From contig MSED01000006.1 in assembly GCA_002099365.1 (NCBI GenBank), positions 1,054,001 to 1,118,000 of the forward strand: a DNA stretch of 64,000 bases. Direction: 5' to 3'. The DNA comes from Phialophora verrucosa (taxonomy: Eukaryota > Ascomycota > Eurotiomycetes > Chaetothyriales > Herpotrichiellaceae). A program made the position numbers and the translations under genes. How positions within the stretch are numbered: position 1 is the first letter of the stretch; every line of letters begins with the position of its first letter. Below, one piece after another: positions 52,232-64,000 of the stretch. A model generated the notes under the pieces. That model was not told where the DNA came from, made no database searches, and saw nothing but the letters and a program-made list of their open reading frames with translations.

Positions 52232-53219
52232 TCACGTGACCAACTTGGCTGATATACAGGTATTGCACTGAAAACCATTAGATGTTCCGTTCTTGAGCCA
52301 ACAATTAGCATTCGAGGTCTCATTGCTCTGTGCCATCTGATACTGCCACGTCACGCCTCTACAGCTGGCGAATCCACCATCCCACTGCTCGTCGAAGTGT
52401 ATGGCGTTCGCACAGGCATACAGACAGTCTGTAAGGCTGTAGGCAAACAGGCCGACAACGTCCGCGACCTGCAAGTCTGGGTTCGTCTCATCGTCGATGT
52501 GGTTCTGCATGTCGACGCCGCAGAAGAGGTCGAACGACGTGTCGTACTGCACTTCGATGCGCGAGTTGGAGTCTGCGCACCCCGGGTTGAAGAGCGTGGA
52601 AACGTAGTAGGGTTCGTCGACAACGTAATTCTCCAGCGAGGAGGGTAGAGGGAGGGCCGTGCCGGTGGTGGGGGACGAGATGTCGGTCGCTGTGGGAGTT
52701 GATATCGAGGTCGTTGTCATGGTTACTGTGGCGGTCGCGTTGCTTCACCGGGGTATACTTCGTCAGCAAGATGTCAAGACTTGATGGTGGCGGATCAGGT
52801 CTGGCTTCATTCCTCACTTACCTCCTTGAGGACTTCGAGTCGTCGCCTGACATGGCGCCTGCGACGCCTCCGCCCACAGCTGCGCCTACTATCACGGCGG
52901 TGACTGCCGCTACCAGCAGTCCGAATGCAAGTGGTGATAGGCCCCAGGGGTTACGTTTCTGCGTCTGGGGTAATGATTGGTCTGCTTCCGTCGGATATCC
53001 GTTCTGGTACTGATATTGTTGCGGGTGAGTGTAGCCATTGTTCGCCTGCTGGTATGGCTGAAGCGGAGGCTGCGTCATGCTAGGCGCCACCTCCGGATAG
53101 CTTTGGTACCCCGTTGCCGTAGACGCCGGGTACTTCTCTGTGGCTGCGCTCGATGTCGCCATCGACTCACGGGCTGCATCGGGAGAAGGCACGGCCGACG
53201 TGGGACTCCTGTTGGGCAT
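52232..53219 (-). CDS. Single-pass membrane protein with Cys-rich (PAN/apple-like) ectodomain
   Basis: Exons 53219-52822 and 52742-52232 encode 302 residues. The N-terminal 95 or so residues are Pro/Gln/Tyr-rich (PPLQPYQQANNGY) and probably cytoplasmic. One membrane helix follows (LAFGLLVAAVTAVIVGAAVGGG), then a Ser/Thr-rich stalk (TATVTMTTTSISTPTAT) that would be O-glycosylated. The C-terminal domain has about eight Cys residues in a spacing such as NPGCADS, FDLFCGVD, TDCLYACANA, FASCRGV, NCWLKN and FQCNTC, which looks like a fungal PAN/apple-type module. Such proteins are common and uncharacterised in Pezizomycotina; a wall or surface sensor role is speculative. Not recognised as a named gene. 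Confidence 0.8.
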
Positions 53220-54315
53220 GTTGCTCTTCAGTTGGGGCGATCGATCCTCAGGTACACGAGACGTGTGTGTGGTGTCTGTTGGTCACGAAGGCTGTTGAAC
53301 AGACTCAGGTTGAAAGGTGGTGGTGGACAAAGTGTAAACCAGATTCTCCTAACTTGAAAAGAACATCGGACAACATGAACAGAAGGAAGGTCGTTAACGT
53401 GCCGTTGAACGTTCGATTTGAGTCCTCCATGTGCGGCACGTTTCTTGCACTCACCGTTGCAGGGCCAAAATACAGGACTTGCAACCGTCGCGGAGTGGCT
53501 AGAGCCGGTGGCTTTCCCATAGACTGGCCCCGATAGGCTGCAATGAATTACGGCCCATTGTTGCATAGATGGTCAAGCTTTCAGGCCACTCGACTAGCCG
53601 TTGCACGAACGCGTCTCGACCCTGGCATACATCGGACAGAGCCCAAGAATTGGCTGTGTCAAGGGCAGCCCGAATTGCAAACGTTAAGCGGCTGCAGAAA
53701 ATGGGGGCCGATCATCGAAATGAGCCCCTGAGTAGCGTCTGGGCGTCAGTCAAGTGTGTATAGCGATTGGCTTGATCGGACTCGGCTGTGTGTATTCGGT
53801 GGCCCGAGATTGCCATGTTAGAGTTGTTCAAGTCCGTGTGCTAGTTTATCGCAAAACGGACAAGGCGTCCAGGCGCTTTTCTCTCGGGCAGTAGTTCGGC
53901 CGCTCCAGCTGCCAGGTTGTACCTGCGTCTGATGCATCGGACGGGATGCAGGGCAGCCTCAGGGAGGAAGAAATGATGCTCTCGCACGCTCTCCCCTTTG
54001 CCAGTTCATCAAGCGGCTAGGACGCATGAAATACCGCAGCCTCATGGACGTGAAACGCGAATTGTTTGCGGGTCAGGGCATGGGGCTCAAGGGCGGACTC
54101 GGGACTTCTGTTACATGAGCGTACCGTGTCTTTGGATGCGCTGGATATCAATTGCTCGATGGAGCTATTGTTGCCTCGCGGTCCACCACAGCTATTACTT
54201 GGTGAGTCTTCGATAAGTCGTATATATATCATAAGCCACCAACGGGCTGCTACCACCCCTGCCATACCCCCCGTAGTGTCAAGGAGCGCACCTATGCCGA
54301 GAGAAATCACATAGT
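53220..54315. other. Intergenic region
   Basis: About 1.1 kb with only short overlapping frames; no gene or repeat recognised. Confidence 0.5.
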
Positions 54316-56053
54316 TCAAGTGACATATCTGTATGTTCTTACCAAGGGCGGCCTCTCTTCGTTATCCGATCGCCCTGGCACTTGCGCCTCTGCGTCAACA
54401 GCTGCACCCACCAAATCGTGCTTCTTGTTTGCGCGTCGCAAAGCTTCCCGCATGAAGATTGTCAAGAGTATTGCTGCCAGCGCACATGCTGTGTTCAGGG
54501 ACATCGATTGAATGTACTTCGGCGCCCAGCGCTTGGGGTAAAGCTCAGAGGTGGCAATCTATTGAGGACGCACGTCAGCAATGATTACTGCTAAGGCCAC
54601 GCGACACCGGGCGTCTGAATAGTAATGACGAGCACTCCTGACTCACCTGCGCTACAGTGCCAGAAGTATTGACGATGGCGATCGCGGTAGCTCGCATCTC
54701 TCTCGGCTGTCGAATTGTCTTCTGTGCCCAACCGAGAACGATCGGATTGGCAGCGTGTGCCCCTGCTATCATCAGGAATGTCGCTGCGTAACGAGCCCAG
54801 ACGTCTCCACGATCCGTTGACTGCTCGAGCAAGAACAGTAGGAATCCGACGATTGCCAATGCTGCGGTTCCGATAATATGGAAGGAGGCATTCCTAAGTC
54901 GATCGGCAGACAAGGCTGTGGAAATGGCAACAACCACAGCAAGCACGTATGGGGGGGCCGTCATCCACAGGGTCATGTTCCTCGAAAAGCCCAGGGTCTG
55001 CACAACTGAAGGGAAGAAGTTGTGCAGCGATGTGCCGATCGCCAGTAAGAAGTACATGCTGGCAAATGTCCAAACTTGCCAGCTATTGAGCGCCATCTTG
55101 AGGCCAACAAGTCTGCCCACTGCATATTCGGAAGCGCCGCGGTCGGCGACCAATCGCAGCTGAGCAAGGGCGCGTTCTTCCTCGTAAAGCCATCGAGTGT
55201 TGTGCGGATAGTCTGGGAGGGTGAAGAATGCGATACAGGCCATGAAGATCGTGATGGAGCCGCCAACAATGAACAGCCACCTCCAGCCCTCGAGGCCATA
55301 TGCCCCATCGATGGAGTCATGAATGCTGAAAGCGATGACTCCTGTGAATGCATTGGCCATCATAGGTGCTGACAGGAGGATCGCGCTCCGCAAACCCAAC
55401 TCAGTCCGGGTGTACCAGGATGAGATTAGGAAGAGGCAACCAACGCAGAAGGGTGCTTCCAAGAGACCCAGGAGAAACCGCACGGCGTATAGTGCGCCCG
55501 GTGTGCTGACGAAGGCGGTGCAAGTACAGACGCAACCCCACAGAACCATTGCAGTCGGCAAGTATATTGAGGGGCGTCCTTTGGCCAGGTAGAGATTTGA
55601 GGGCACTTGGGCAAAAACGTACGCAATGAATAGCAGCATCATTGCAAGGCCATACTCATTCGAGTTCATGCTTAGGTCAGTACGTAGGCCCATCAGTTCC
55701 GCTGAGGCGAGACAGCTCTAGTACTGCGTCAGTGTCCGACTCCATCGGCATTAGGAATGAGCCTCGAGGCGACGCACCCGGTCGAAATAGTTGCAAGCGA
55801 ACATCGCCCAAGCCATCGCAATAAGACAACAATCCAAGAGCCTTTTGATGGCCCTGATGCCATCAGCGAGCGTATCGCTATCAAATCCCGCCAGCTGGCT
55901 CCGGAGCTCGCCACTGACTCTGTCTGGGTCGTGAAGAACCGCCAATAGCCCTTCAAGAGGGGCAGGCTTCTCAATGGGCCCCCTTACCATCCGCCCTCCG
56001 CGAATGGCTTTTCTAGGCGCCGTCGTGATGACAGAGCATATTTTCTGGAGCAT
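54316..56053 (-). CDS. MFS transporter, anion:cation symporter (allantoate-permease) type
   Basis: Exons 56053-55778, 55717-54647 and 54558-54316 give 529 residues (508 if the ATG at 55990 is used; 56053 has an A at -3). About twelve membrane helices. Features of the Dal5/ACS family: CNYFDR before the first loop, MNSNEYGLAMMLLFIAYVFAQVPSN, RFLLGLLEAPFCVGCLFLISSWY, then GWRWLFIVGGSITIFMA. PIVLGWAQKTIRQPREMRATA and IVNTSGTVAQ are in the later helices. Cargo in this family includes allantoate, nicotinate, pantothenate and other organic anions; it cannot be fixed here. Confidence 0.9.
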
Positions 56054-57118
56054 ATTGAGTGTCGGCAGAGCGTCGAGGGCGAAAGACCGTAAACAAAGAT
56101 GGAAGAACCGGATGGGTATTTCGACGAAGGAATGCCTTCTGGAGATGGTGTTCGAGACTAGAAAGTCTCTGAATCAATATAGCCATGGCTCCCAGCCATG
56201 CTGTAGGAGACACCCGGAACAAATTTTTCATTCCGTGATCTCAAGAAAAAGTCATTCTGGAGTGAGCCCCGCGTTAGAGGCACGAAGCACTTAGCTCGAC
56301 TCGGTATAAACGGCCATCATTGGACATCCAAAGATTCAACGTCGATGTACCTTTCAGATCGGTGTACTAGACTTGGATAATCATGTCTTGAGCTGCGGAA
56401 GTGCGGTCCGTGCAGAGCCTGTCTTTGCATGTTCGTATCGACAAATGCCCACTTCTGGCCTCTCCGCGACCGAGAGACATGTAGTACCCCGATTCGCGAT
56501 AAGAGTGGAAGTAGCACTCTTCAATAGCTGTAGGTTGGGCTTGGTGAGATCTCTAGCATGAGATCGACGGAGAAGGAAGGATCTGGTCATGGTGAACATT
56601 CTCAGAAACCGTAAATCAAGTCATGTTGAGCAAGAGTTTTCAGTATAGCAATCTGGCCAAAGTCTATGGCAAGTTTGACGAAAGGGAGGTATTGGTTTAT
56701 TTACAGAGATGCCTTGATGGTGATTTCAATCGACATCAACGAGATGAAGGCATGTCTCCCTGGCAATGCGACGAGATGGCTTCTCCTGAGAATCCGGACA
56801 ATAAGACCGTGCTATTGAGGAAAGGAAGGAAAAGGAAGTGGAGTGGGAAGTTCCTTTGTTAGCACTCGTACGGAGTATTCACAGATCCGGTGCTTCATGT
56901 CTTCCTCTGCCGAAGATCAAGCGAGCATGCGGAGGAACTTGAGTTTGGAAATTCGAGGTACACCTTCGACCTTGCACCACCAGCACTTGAGCTCTTGAAT
57001 CTCTTTGTACCAGTTGCACCATCTCCAACCTTCGCAGTCACATCACTCTACAGAACCCTGACACTCGGTGCACGACGGTAGACTTGCTTCGAAGTCACCA
57101 CCCTGTCACAGCACTACC
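56054..57118. other. Intergenic region
   Basis: About 1.1 kb. An 80-codon frame at 56623-56862 has no known feature. The 3' part is the TOM5 promoter. Confidence 0.5.
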
Positions 57119-57469
57119 ATGTTCGGCGGACGTACGTCTACCTCCTACCTCTCCTGCAGGACAACTACGCTCTGCTGGACGATGGCTAATATCTATGCGC
57201 TCGCACAGCAGGTGAACAACTCTCCGAAAAGGAAATCCGCGAGGGCGAAGCACGAGCCACGGTGGAGGTGCAGATCTTTACGGCAGCCTGCGTCGCGTTA
57301 TGGTTCTGTATGTCTTAACCTTCCCTAAGTTTGCGATGGATTGGTTGTTTCCGGATAGATCGGGCGGAAGGGAACATATACAAGGAAGGCCGAGGAGAAA
57401 GATTGGCTGACACATTCTTGTCGACGTTTAGCACCGCATGTTGTTGAGTGGGCGAGCAAACTCTTCTGA
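57119..57469 (+). CDS. TOM5: Tom5-like small subunit of the mitochondrial import receptor
   Basis: Exons 57119-57131, 57212-57307 and 57432-57469 encode only 48 residues, so no long frame shows it. The protein starts MFGG, has an acidic cytosolic stretch (EQLSEKEIREGEARATVEV), then one membrane helix (QIFTAACVALWFSPHVVEW) and a short end ASKLF. Fungal Tom5 proteins have this MFGG start, an acidic helix and a tail-anchor with a central Pro. Tom5 helps pass preproteins from the receptors to Tom40 in the outer membrane. The first coding exon is 13 nt, and introns of 80 and 124 nt have GTACGT and GTATGT donors. It converges on NUP57. Confidence 0.78.
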
Positions 57470-57895
57470 GCTCTTCTGGGACATTGCTACGCATCTACTT
57501 TCCATGGTGACCGGCGAGGACGAACGCCAACCCGGAATTGCTGCTGGCGAATGGGAGCAATGACATCTCAGACACTGAACAAGGAGGCATCGGGGATGAT
57601 TTGAAGAGAATGCAACTCTCCATTGTACATTATCTTGTACACTACATACTGCGACTCTGAAGGCCGACCATGCCTGTCGGGCATGCGGCGTCTGCGAGTT
57701 CATAGACCAGTAAATCCTCCTTAGTCCATGACGCCAAAATCGTTATCGTCGGGTCGCTATGCAAAATTTTGTGGTCTTCCTGTCTTGTTCCCACACAAAT
57801 GCAATCCTCCCCGCGGAACCGATACTACCCCAGGCCTTCCCTCTTCATCCGCTTCCCTGCAGTCCTGCATTGGCCCAGCCTTCCGAGCGCGCGTT
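57470..57895. other. Intergenic region between converging genes
   Basis: About 0.43 kb of 3' flanks; nothing recognised. Confidence 0.5.
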
Positions 57896-59296
57896 TCATC
57901 TGCGACGAGGGAGGTCATTTTCTCTATCGTTGGAGATCTTCTCCCATTCTTCGAACTCCTGCTGCACCAGGTCTAGTTCCTTCTGCAGGTGGCGTAGTTG
58001 GATCTCGTATGCTTCTAGTGTCTGAAAGGAGGATTAGTCAGTTCTGAAAACTCGTGGAATGAAATTTCGTGTAGACAACTGAGTTTGCTGAGGAGTCCGT
58101 GCTGAAGTGGTACTCACCTTCTTCGCGGCTCTGATTGTCTCCTCGTCCAAGCCTGAGTCTTCTCCACCGGCATTAGCCGTGGGCGCAATCTTGTCCATCT
58201 CCATCTTCAATCGCTTTGCGCGCTCTCTGATCCCGAGCATCCTCGCCCAGATTTCCTGCTCTCTGGCGTTCAGGCTTGGATCGAAGACCTCTCGTTGCAG
58301 AGTCTCCAGCTTAGTCTTGAGCTCTTCTTCAGCATTGTCCATAACATAGCCTCGATTACGCAGAATCTGGACTTTGACCGCCAATGCCAGCGTTCGTTGA
58401 GCTGCTGCTGCTTGTCTCCTCTTGCATTCTTCCAGCCGGGTGGCAACGTTTTGACGGTGCCTATCTAGTTGTACTTCGAGGGAGGTGTTGATTTCTTGCA
58501 GCATCATATTGCATCTTTGAATGCCTTCCATTTGGATTTGAGCCTTGCGGCCGAGCTGGAAGAAGCCCTGCACAAGCAAGGGGACCCAGTCTGGCCCTGG
58601 TCGGTTTGAGACTGCTTCTTCCCACTTGTCCTCGTCCTCTCCGGGGCCTGGTCGGTACTTCAACGCGTCCGTCTCGCTTTCGACGTGTTGGTACAGATAT
58701 GTCCGCAATGGAGATGACAAACTTGTAGGATCCCATTTATTCTTAACGATATTCATTTGTACGGGTATTGACCTGAAAGTGTTCATGCCACGGCCTTCCT
58801 CCCATAGTGATTGTCCACCAGGTTGCCCCTGCCGTGACTGGCTGAATTGCAACGTTTGATCAATGGAGGGCTGGGCCGGCTGTTGCGCTGGCTGTGTCCC
58901 TTGCCCGAACGTGTTGCTTCCTGGTTGAGGTTGGGTCGAAGCGCCGAATAAGCCGCCGGGCTGCTGCTGATTTTGTGAAGCGCCGAAGAGGCCCCCGGTC
59001 TGCTGAGGGTTCTGTGAGGCGCCGAAGAGGCCCTGCGTTTGCTGTTGACCTTGTCCAAGCGTAGCACCTCCTGCCTGTGGCTGGTTCCAAGTACCAAAGA
59101 GCCCTCCAGTCTGTTGTGTCTGGGTTTTGGGTGCGCTAAAGCTAAAGCTCGGAAGACTACTCTGCTGCTGCGTCTGCTGCGTCTGCTGAGGCGCGCCAAA
59201 CAGTGATGGTGTGGCTGTTGACTGGGTGGCAGGGGGTTTATTGAAGGAGAAGAGGCCGCCGGTTTGTGCTGGCTGCGAAGATCCGAAGAGACTCAT
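57896..59296 (-). CDS. NUP57: Nucleoporin Nup57/Nup54
   Basis: Exons 59296-58118 and 58021-57896 encode 434 residues. The N-terminal 140 or so residues are an FG-repeat domain with many GLFG units (TGGLFGASQN, TQGLFGAS) spaced by Gln-rich linkers. The rest is the structured part: GMNTFRSIPVQMNIVKNKWDP, YLYQHVESETDALKYRPGPGE, DWVPLLVQGFFQLGRKAQ, then coiled coils to the end. The second exon adds the last helix (TLEAYEIQLRHLQKELDLVQ). Nup57 (Nup54 in animals) forms the central-channel trimer with Nup49 and Nsp1. Confidence 0.94.
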
Positions 59297-62200
59297 GGTG
59301 AAAGGGGGCCTATCGCCAGGGGAGGCTGTCTGGCAGAAGGAAGAGGGAGGGAAGTCGCCAGTGGGAATGCGCCTTTAGAGTGTAGTCCATAAAGAGAAGC
59401 CAAACATTCCCAACATTGTTACAATAATTTAATGGTAGCAAGCGTCGCAAGGGAAGTCCGTTGTGGTGTTTTCAATCTGGGGAAGGTCGAATTGACGCGC
59501 GGGAAACGCGAAAATCTATCGGCGATATATTATTCCGTGCCGTGGTCCAACTCACCTTGGCACCCAGCGGCCTTCACACACGACTAAGAGTATTCACTGG
59601 AGGAGTTCATGTTTTCCAAATTGGCAGCATCTGGTCAATGGAATGTTGCTTAGCAACCACGTTCATTCTCCAGCGTTGAACGGCGTAGTGGCTATATCTA
59701 TGAGCGAGCTTGTCTACTGAGGCTGGTTGCAGAAGCTATCTGTAATCGCATCCGTGATCAGGGCGACAAATCGCAGGATCCTTATTCCAAACTCCCATCT
59801 CTTTGTCGCCAGTTCGAGTCTATCGCGAATCGCAGCGGTGTCTCTCAGACTGTTTCCGCTCGATTCCTTCTCAATATCCTCTCAATGTCTGCTCAAAACG
59901 TGCAATCTCATCGAGATGATGAGCAGCAAATTAGGACTTCCGATGTGAGCTATGTTCAACTCTTGTTCTAGCCAATTGTGTCGACAACCTCGGATCGTTG
60001 CCGCTCACACAAGGACGTCGCTAGAGTTTCTGTTCATGATCATCTCTTTCAGGTGGCCTTGATCAACAGCAATATGAAGCAAGCGGGTACTGTTCGTAAT
60101 ATCGTAATAACGGAGTGGAGTAACAAAGCTCCCCGATTTGATGAGCGAACGCTGTGCGAGATTGAGGGGCACCGGGAGGGAGGACAAAGCGGCCTGTCCG
60201 GACGAGGATGTCAATTTCATCGACACATAGAATGCTCTCGATTTCACCGCCTGAAGCGACACGGCATCGGTCCTTGGACCAACGACAGAACCCACCCTCA
60301 AGTGATGGGATTCGTGTGCAGCATTACCGGTGAAAAGGCGACAAACCGCGACATATATTCCGATAGACGGCGGCCGATTTTTTTCGAGGACGGCAGAAAA
60401 TCAGGCTAGCCACCTCGACCGAGGATAACCCAGGCGATATATGTAGCTTCTCCTAAGAGTAGTTTCAGCGGCGACTGTGCTCGGCATGCATCGTGGTAGT
60501 GGGGGGCTTTTGTTCCACAGGAAGCAGTATCCAGGGTCCGATAGCTTTCTATTGGAGAACTGCCAATGAATTGGCCTGGATTTGAATGCGGCTCGAAGTG
60601 TTGCGTCTTAGGCAATCATTAGCATGCAGGGCAGGGGACACTGATGACACCAAGATTGAGTGCACCTTGTCCGACGTCGGAAGGGCCACTCTAGTGCTCG
60701 TCGCGAATCATGATGTTCGACCTGCGGCCTGGTTTCTGATCATTGGTTCACGGCCGATTAAAGTATGGTTCGATGCCGCCGTGGTGAACAAATGGACTGC
60801 GAGGTGACTGGCATTTGAACTAAAAACTGCTGACCATTCTTTCTACCGAAACATCACGAAAATTTCACATGGCACTGCATCGCTTAGATGAACATGTACG
60901 ATGCGACGTGACTTTAATATGCGGAACAGGCCGAACCCATCTCTCGTGCTCGTTGCCATCTGGCAGCAACCCCGGCGTGGGGTACATCCATGTTTCGAAC
61001 GGTTTGGTAGGTTGTGAATTCGTGGTCGCACCACCGCATAGCACTAGACCAGTACCCAATCCTTCCGACAAGGAGACGAATCTCGTGACAACTCCGAGGA
61101 TCCAAGGTGTAGCCGAGAGATGGTCTCAGTGGTACTAGGGCATGTGCATTTGAATGATATGTACATCCTCCGTTGCCGGCCGTCATGGTGTCAGCAAGGA
61201 CACTGCGCATACTGTGCTTTTGGGCAACAGAAATTTTTTTCTACCAGAACCCAGAAGCCGGGCGATACCGGAGGATAGTGTTGCTGGTCAGGTGTATGAG
61301 GAGTGGTTCATCAAGGGCTGACATGGAGTCATGAAGCTACGTATTCGCGGTCAAGGCCGATGGGAGCCTCACGCAGTTCACTCCTTCACTTGGCTGTTGG
61401 CGCAAAGTAGCATAAGCCTAAGCAGAAGGATCTCGGTAATTTGCGCGTCTAGACTCTACAAGTGGAGTACAGCTATGACACACAGGAACTGGCCGAAAGA
61501 GGGTATAAACACGGCCTGGAGAGTCCAAGTCGCACGCCGGTAGCGGGCTCCAAAATCACTGCTGAGAATTTTAAAGGTAATGTGGTAGTAAAGGCGGCGT
61601 TGTGATTGGGTCAAGCTCTCTGTTATCAGCAACTCTCGCATATGCAGACTCTATGCACGATGATGGAGAGCTGGAGGTTATTGTTCAGGATAAGCCCAAG
61701 GCACCAATAACGAGCCCTAGAAAGAGCTGCTCGTGGAGAACGTGCAGCTGCATCCGAGGCCCCCCCACCATTACAGCCTACCCACCTTGTCGTGCCCGAA
61801 GCACTCTTCCGTGTGTGTTTGCTTGATGGGCGAAATTTTGATCGCACTGGGAACAAGTCAAGCATCAAGTGAATCTTGGCCTAACTGCCTGTAGAAAGGG
61901 AAGGTCCAATTACCGGCGCTGAATCGGCTACCGCGAAAACTGCCATTGTGTGGAATTCCAGTGGCCCGATCAGACAGTGACTGACAGTGACGAGCGCAAA
62001 GTTCTGCGCTTTGCTAACCCCACACCGTCTTGCTGCTCGTTTTGCCTTCGCCAGCCCAAGCAATCTTTCTTTTCTTTCACCTGCCCACCCTCAGCCCTTC
62101 TTCCTTCTTGCTTCTCATTGTCCTGCACGCAGTCTCTTGCATCCGCCAACCCTCCCTCGAGCACTCCTTCAGTTGCCGGAGCTCGATTCACAGAGAGACA

Positions 62201-62375
62201 GCCTCCTTGCTGCCAGGAAAAAAGATACCCTCGTCGCTGCCATCGTGCAGTGTACAGCGACTGGTCGACCTTGTCGGTCTCTAGTCAAAGCAGCCATCCG
62301 CAGGGACCCCTTCCCACCTGATTTCACGTCTTCGACTGTCAGCTCAACGGCTTTCTCGCTACGTTCGACCCTAGG
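59297..62375. other. Gene-poor region, 3.1 kb, ending in the GLT1 leader
   Basis: The longest stretch here with no recognised gene. Frames are short and overlap on both strands. From about 62000 to 62375 the plus strand is C/T-rich with several short upstream frames, which looks like a GLT1 5' leader. A small spliced gene cannot be ruled out, for example one starting at the ATG near 59886, but I cannot support one. Confidence 0.45.
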
Positions 62376-64000
62376 ATGGGCTCAGTCGCCGAGGAAAGAA
62401 GACAACAAGAGATCGCAACTGAAGAGGTCCAGGAAGAGTACACTCCGTATCAGCCCGAGAAGGGCTATGGCTGGGGTGAGGCTTTGCCGCAGAAGCAAGG
62501 CCTGTACGACCCTAGCCTCGAAAAAGATGCCTGTGGTGTAGGGTTCGCTGCCAATATCAAAGGCAAAGCGAGCCACAAAATCATCAGCGATGGTAAGTTC
62601 GGCTCTTAAGACCCGGCTCCTGGTCCGCCTCTGACAGCCTTCAGCACGCAATCTCCTCTGCAACATGACCCACAGGGGTGCGGTGGGTTCAGATGCTCGA
62701 GATGGCGACGGCGCGGGTGTCATGACATCCATCCCCCATAAATTCTTCGTCAAGAACTTTGCCCGCGAGGTTGGCGTAGAGCTGCCTCCGCTGGGTCAAT
62801 ATGCCGCCGGAAACCTCTTTTTCAAGCCCGACACTGAGATGCTGAAGCACGCCACCCTCAGTTTCGAGGAGGCCGCTCAAGAGCTGGGCCTGCGCACCCT
62901 GGGCTGGCGAGAGGTCCCTCGAGACTCTACGTTGCTTGGTCCTGCTGCCCTATCCCGCGAACCCATCATCCTACAACCCTTTGTCGTTCTCGCATCCGCA
63001 TATGGCACTGGCAATGCGCCCGAAAACACCGACCCCGAGCAGTTTGACGATGCCGAGTTTGAGCGAAAGCTATACATCCTGAGGAAGACGGTTTCACATG
63101 ATGCACGGTGGAAGCCATGGTTCTATGTCTGCTCTCTGAGCAACAGGAACATTGTCTACAAAGGACAGCTGGCACCCGTTCAGGTGTACCAGTACTTTCA
63201 CGATCTGGTTTCAGTAGACTTTGAAGGCCATTTTGCCCTGGTTCACTCTCGATTTTCGACCAATACATTCCCGTCCTGGGATCGGTCACAGCCTCTTCGA
63301 TGGCTCGCACACAACGGTGAAATCAATACATTGAGAGGCAACAAGAACTGGATGAGAGCTCGCGAAGGTGTCTTGTCGTCCGACCTGTTTGGTGAGGAGA
63401 TCGAGAAGCTCTTCCCCATCGTCGAAGATGGAGGTTCTGACTCTGCTGCTTTTGACAATGTATTGGAACTCTTGATGATGAATAGGGTCCTTTCTCTGCC
63501 TGAGGCCGTGATGATGATGGTTCCCGAAGCTTGGCAGGGTAACTCGGCCATAGATCCAGCCAAAGCAGCTTTCTATGAGTGGGCTGCTTGCCTGATGGAG
63601 CCATGGGATGGTCCTGCACTCTTTACTTTTGCGGACGGGCGTTACTGCGGCGCCAACCTCGACCGAAACGGTCTCAGACCGTGCCGTTACTACGTGACTG
63701 ATGACGATAGAATCATCTGTGCTTCTGAAGTTGGTACAATTGCTATCGAACCTGAACGGGTCATCATCAAAGGTCGGTTGCAGCCGGGAAAGATGCTTTT
63801 GGTCGACACACAGGCTGGCCGTATCATCGACGATTCCGAACTCAAAGCCACAGTCGCCAATAGGCAGCCTTTCCAACAGTGGCTGAACAAGCTCTTGATG
63901 AAAATGCCCGAGGTCGTTGACGCTGTCTCGAAAGAGGTCGACCTAGGCTACAAACTCTCAGACGATAGCATTCAAGAGGATGCAAGACTAAAAGCCTTCG
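62376..64000 (+). CDS. GLT1: Glutamate synthase (GOGAT), N-terminal part; runs off the window
   Basis: Exons 62376-62592 and 62645 to beyond 64000 are seen, about 524 residues. The start MGSVAEERRQQEI is followed by a short propeptide region, then KDACGVGFAANIKG, where the Cys is the expected nucleophile of the class II glutamine amidotransferase domain after processing. Other GATase II blocks: MTHRGAVGSDARDGDGAG, HSRFSTNTFPSW, LAHNGEINTLRGN, SDSAAFDN, ADGRYCGANLDRNGLRPCRY and ASEVG. Fungal GLT1 is a single long NAD(P)H-dependent polypeptide of about 2,100 residues, converting glutamine plus 2-oxoglutarate to two glutamates. The synthase, FMN and NAD(P)H parts lie outside the window. Confidence 0.95.

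Noticed and set aside
53820..53840. Possible tRNA B-box-like stretch (GTTCAAGTCC)
   Set aside because: No matching A-box or cloverleaf arms could be drawn around it.

Overview
The window is from a filamentous ascomycete (Pezizomycotina). The genes are split by short introns of about 45-110 nt with GT(A/G)AGT-like donors, and intergenic regions are short. The protein set is typical of that group: GLT1-type glutamate synthase, an AA11-X278 chitin LPMO, Zn2Cys6 regulators, Nup57, Rcf2 and Iws1. The load of oxidative catabolic genes would suit a black-yeast-like eurotiomycete (Chaetothyriales). That placement is inference; nothing in the window is diagnostic. I saw no rRNA, tRNA, CRISPR array, intact transposon or virus.

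Layout. 0-6 kb: end of an amidase, a PhyH dioxygenase, a CHY zinc-finger protein, proteasome alpha-4 and a complex I zinc subunit. 7.3-24.7 kb: a dense catabolic region with an SDR, two Baeyer-Villiger-type monooxygenases facing away from each other, an HpcH/HpaI aldolase, a flavocytochrome b2-like 2-hydroxyacid dehydrogenase, a TauD/TfdA dioxygenase, an MFS sugar-type porter, a cyclase-family hydrolase and a Zn2Cys6 regulator. An eroded amino-acid permease borders it. 25.3-40.6 kb: a nitrogen and carbonyl region with a D-amino-acid oxidase carrying an in-frame stop, a DMFase-large-subunit-like protein divergent from a second Zn2Cys6 regulator, a close homologue of fungal (R)-selective amine transaminase, an aldo/keto reductase and two transporters. 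41.4-64 kb: mostly housekeeping genes: AA11 LPMO, a THEM6-like protein, RCF2, IWS1, a single-pass membrane protein, an MFS anion porter, TOM5, NUP57 and the 5' part of GLT1.

How the genes may work together. In the first region a coherent route can be drawn. The SDR would oxidise an alcohol to a ketone, a BVMO would insert oxygen to give an ester or lactone, and the cyclase-family enzyme would hydrolyse a ring. The aldolase would release pyruvate or an aldehyde, and the b2-type dehydrogenase would oxidise a 2-hydroxyacid. A porter and a pathway regulator sit within the same region. The second region looks like use of amides and amines as nitrogen sources. Both are inferences from gene content and divergent promoters.

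Several genes only appear when splicing is worked out by hand. They include a 5-nt first coding exon (CHY protein), a 7-nt internal microexon (proteasome alpha-4), a 13-nt first exon (TOM5), an eight-exon cyclase with an 18-nt exon, and a cytochrome b5 domain on two 5' exons of the b2-like dehydrogenase. Exon coordinates are my own reading against remembered family conservation, without alignment software.
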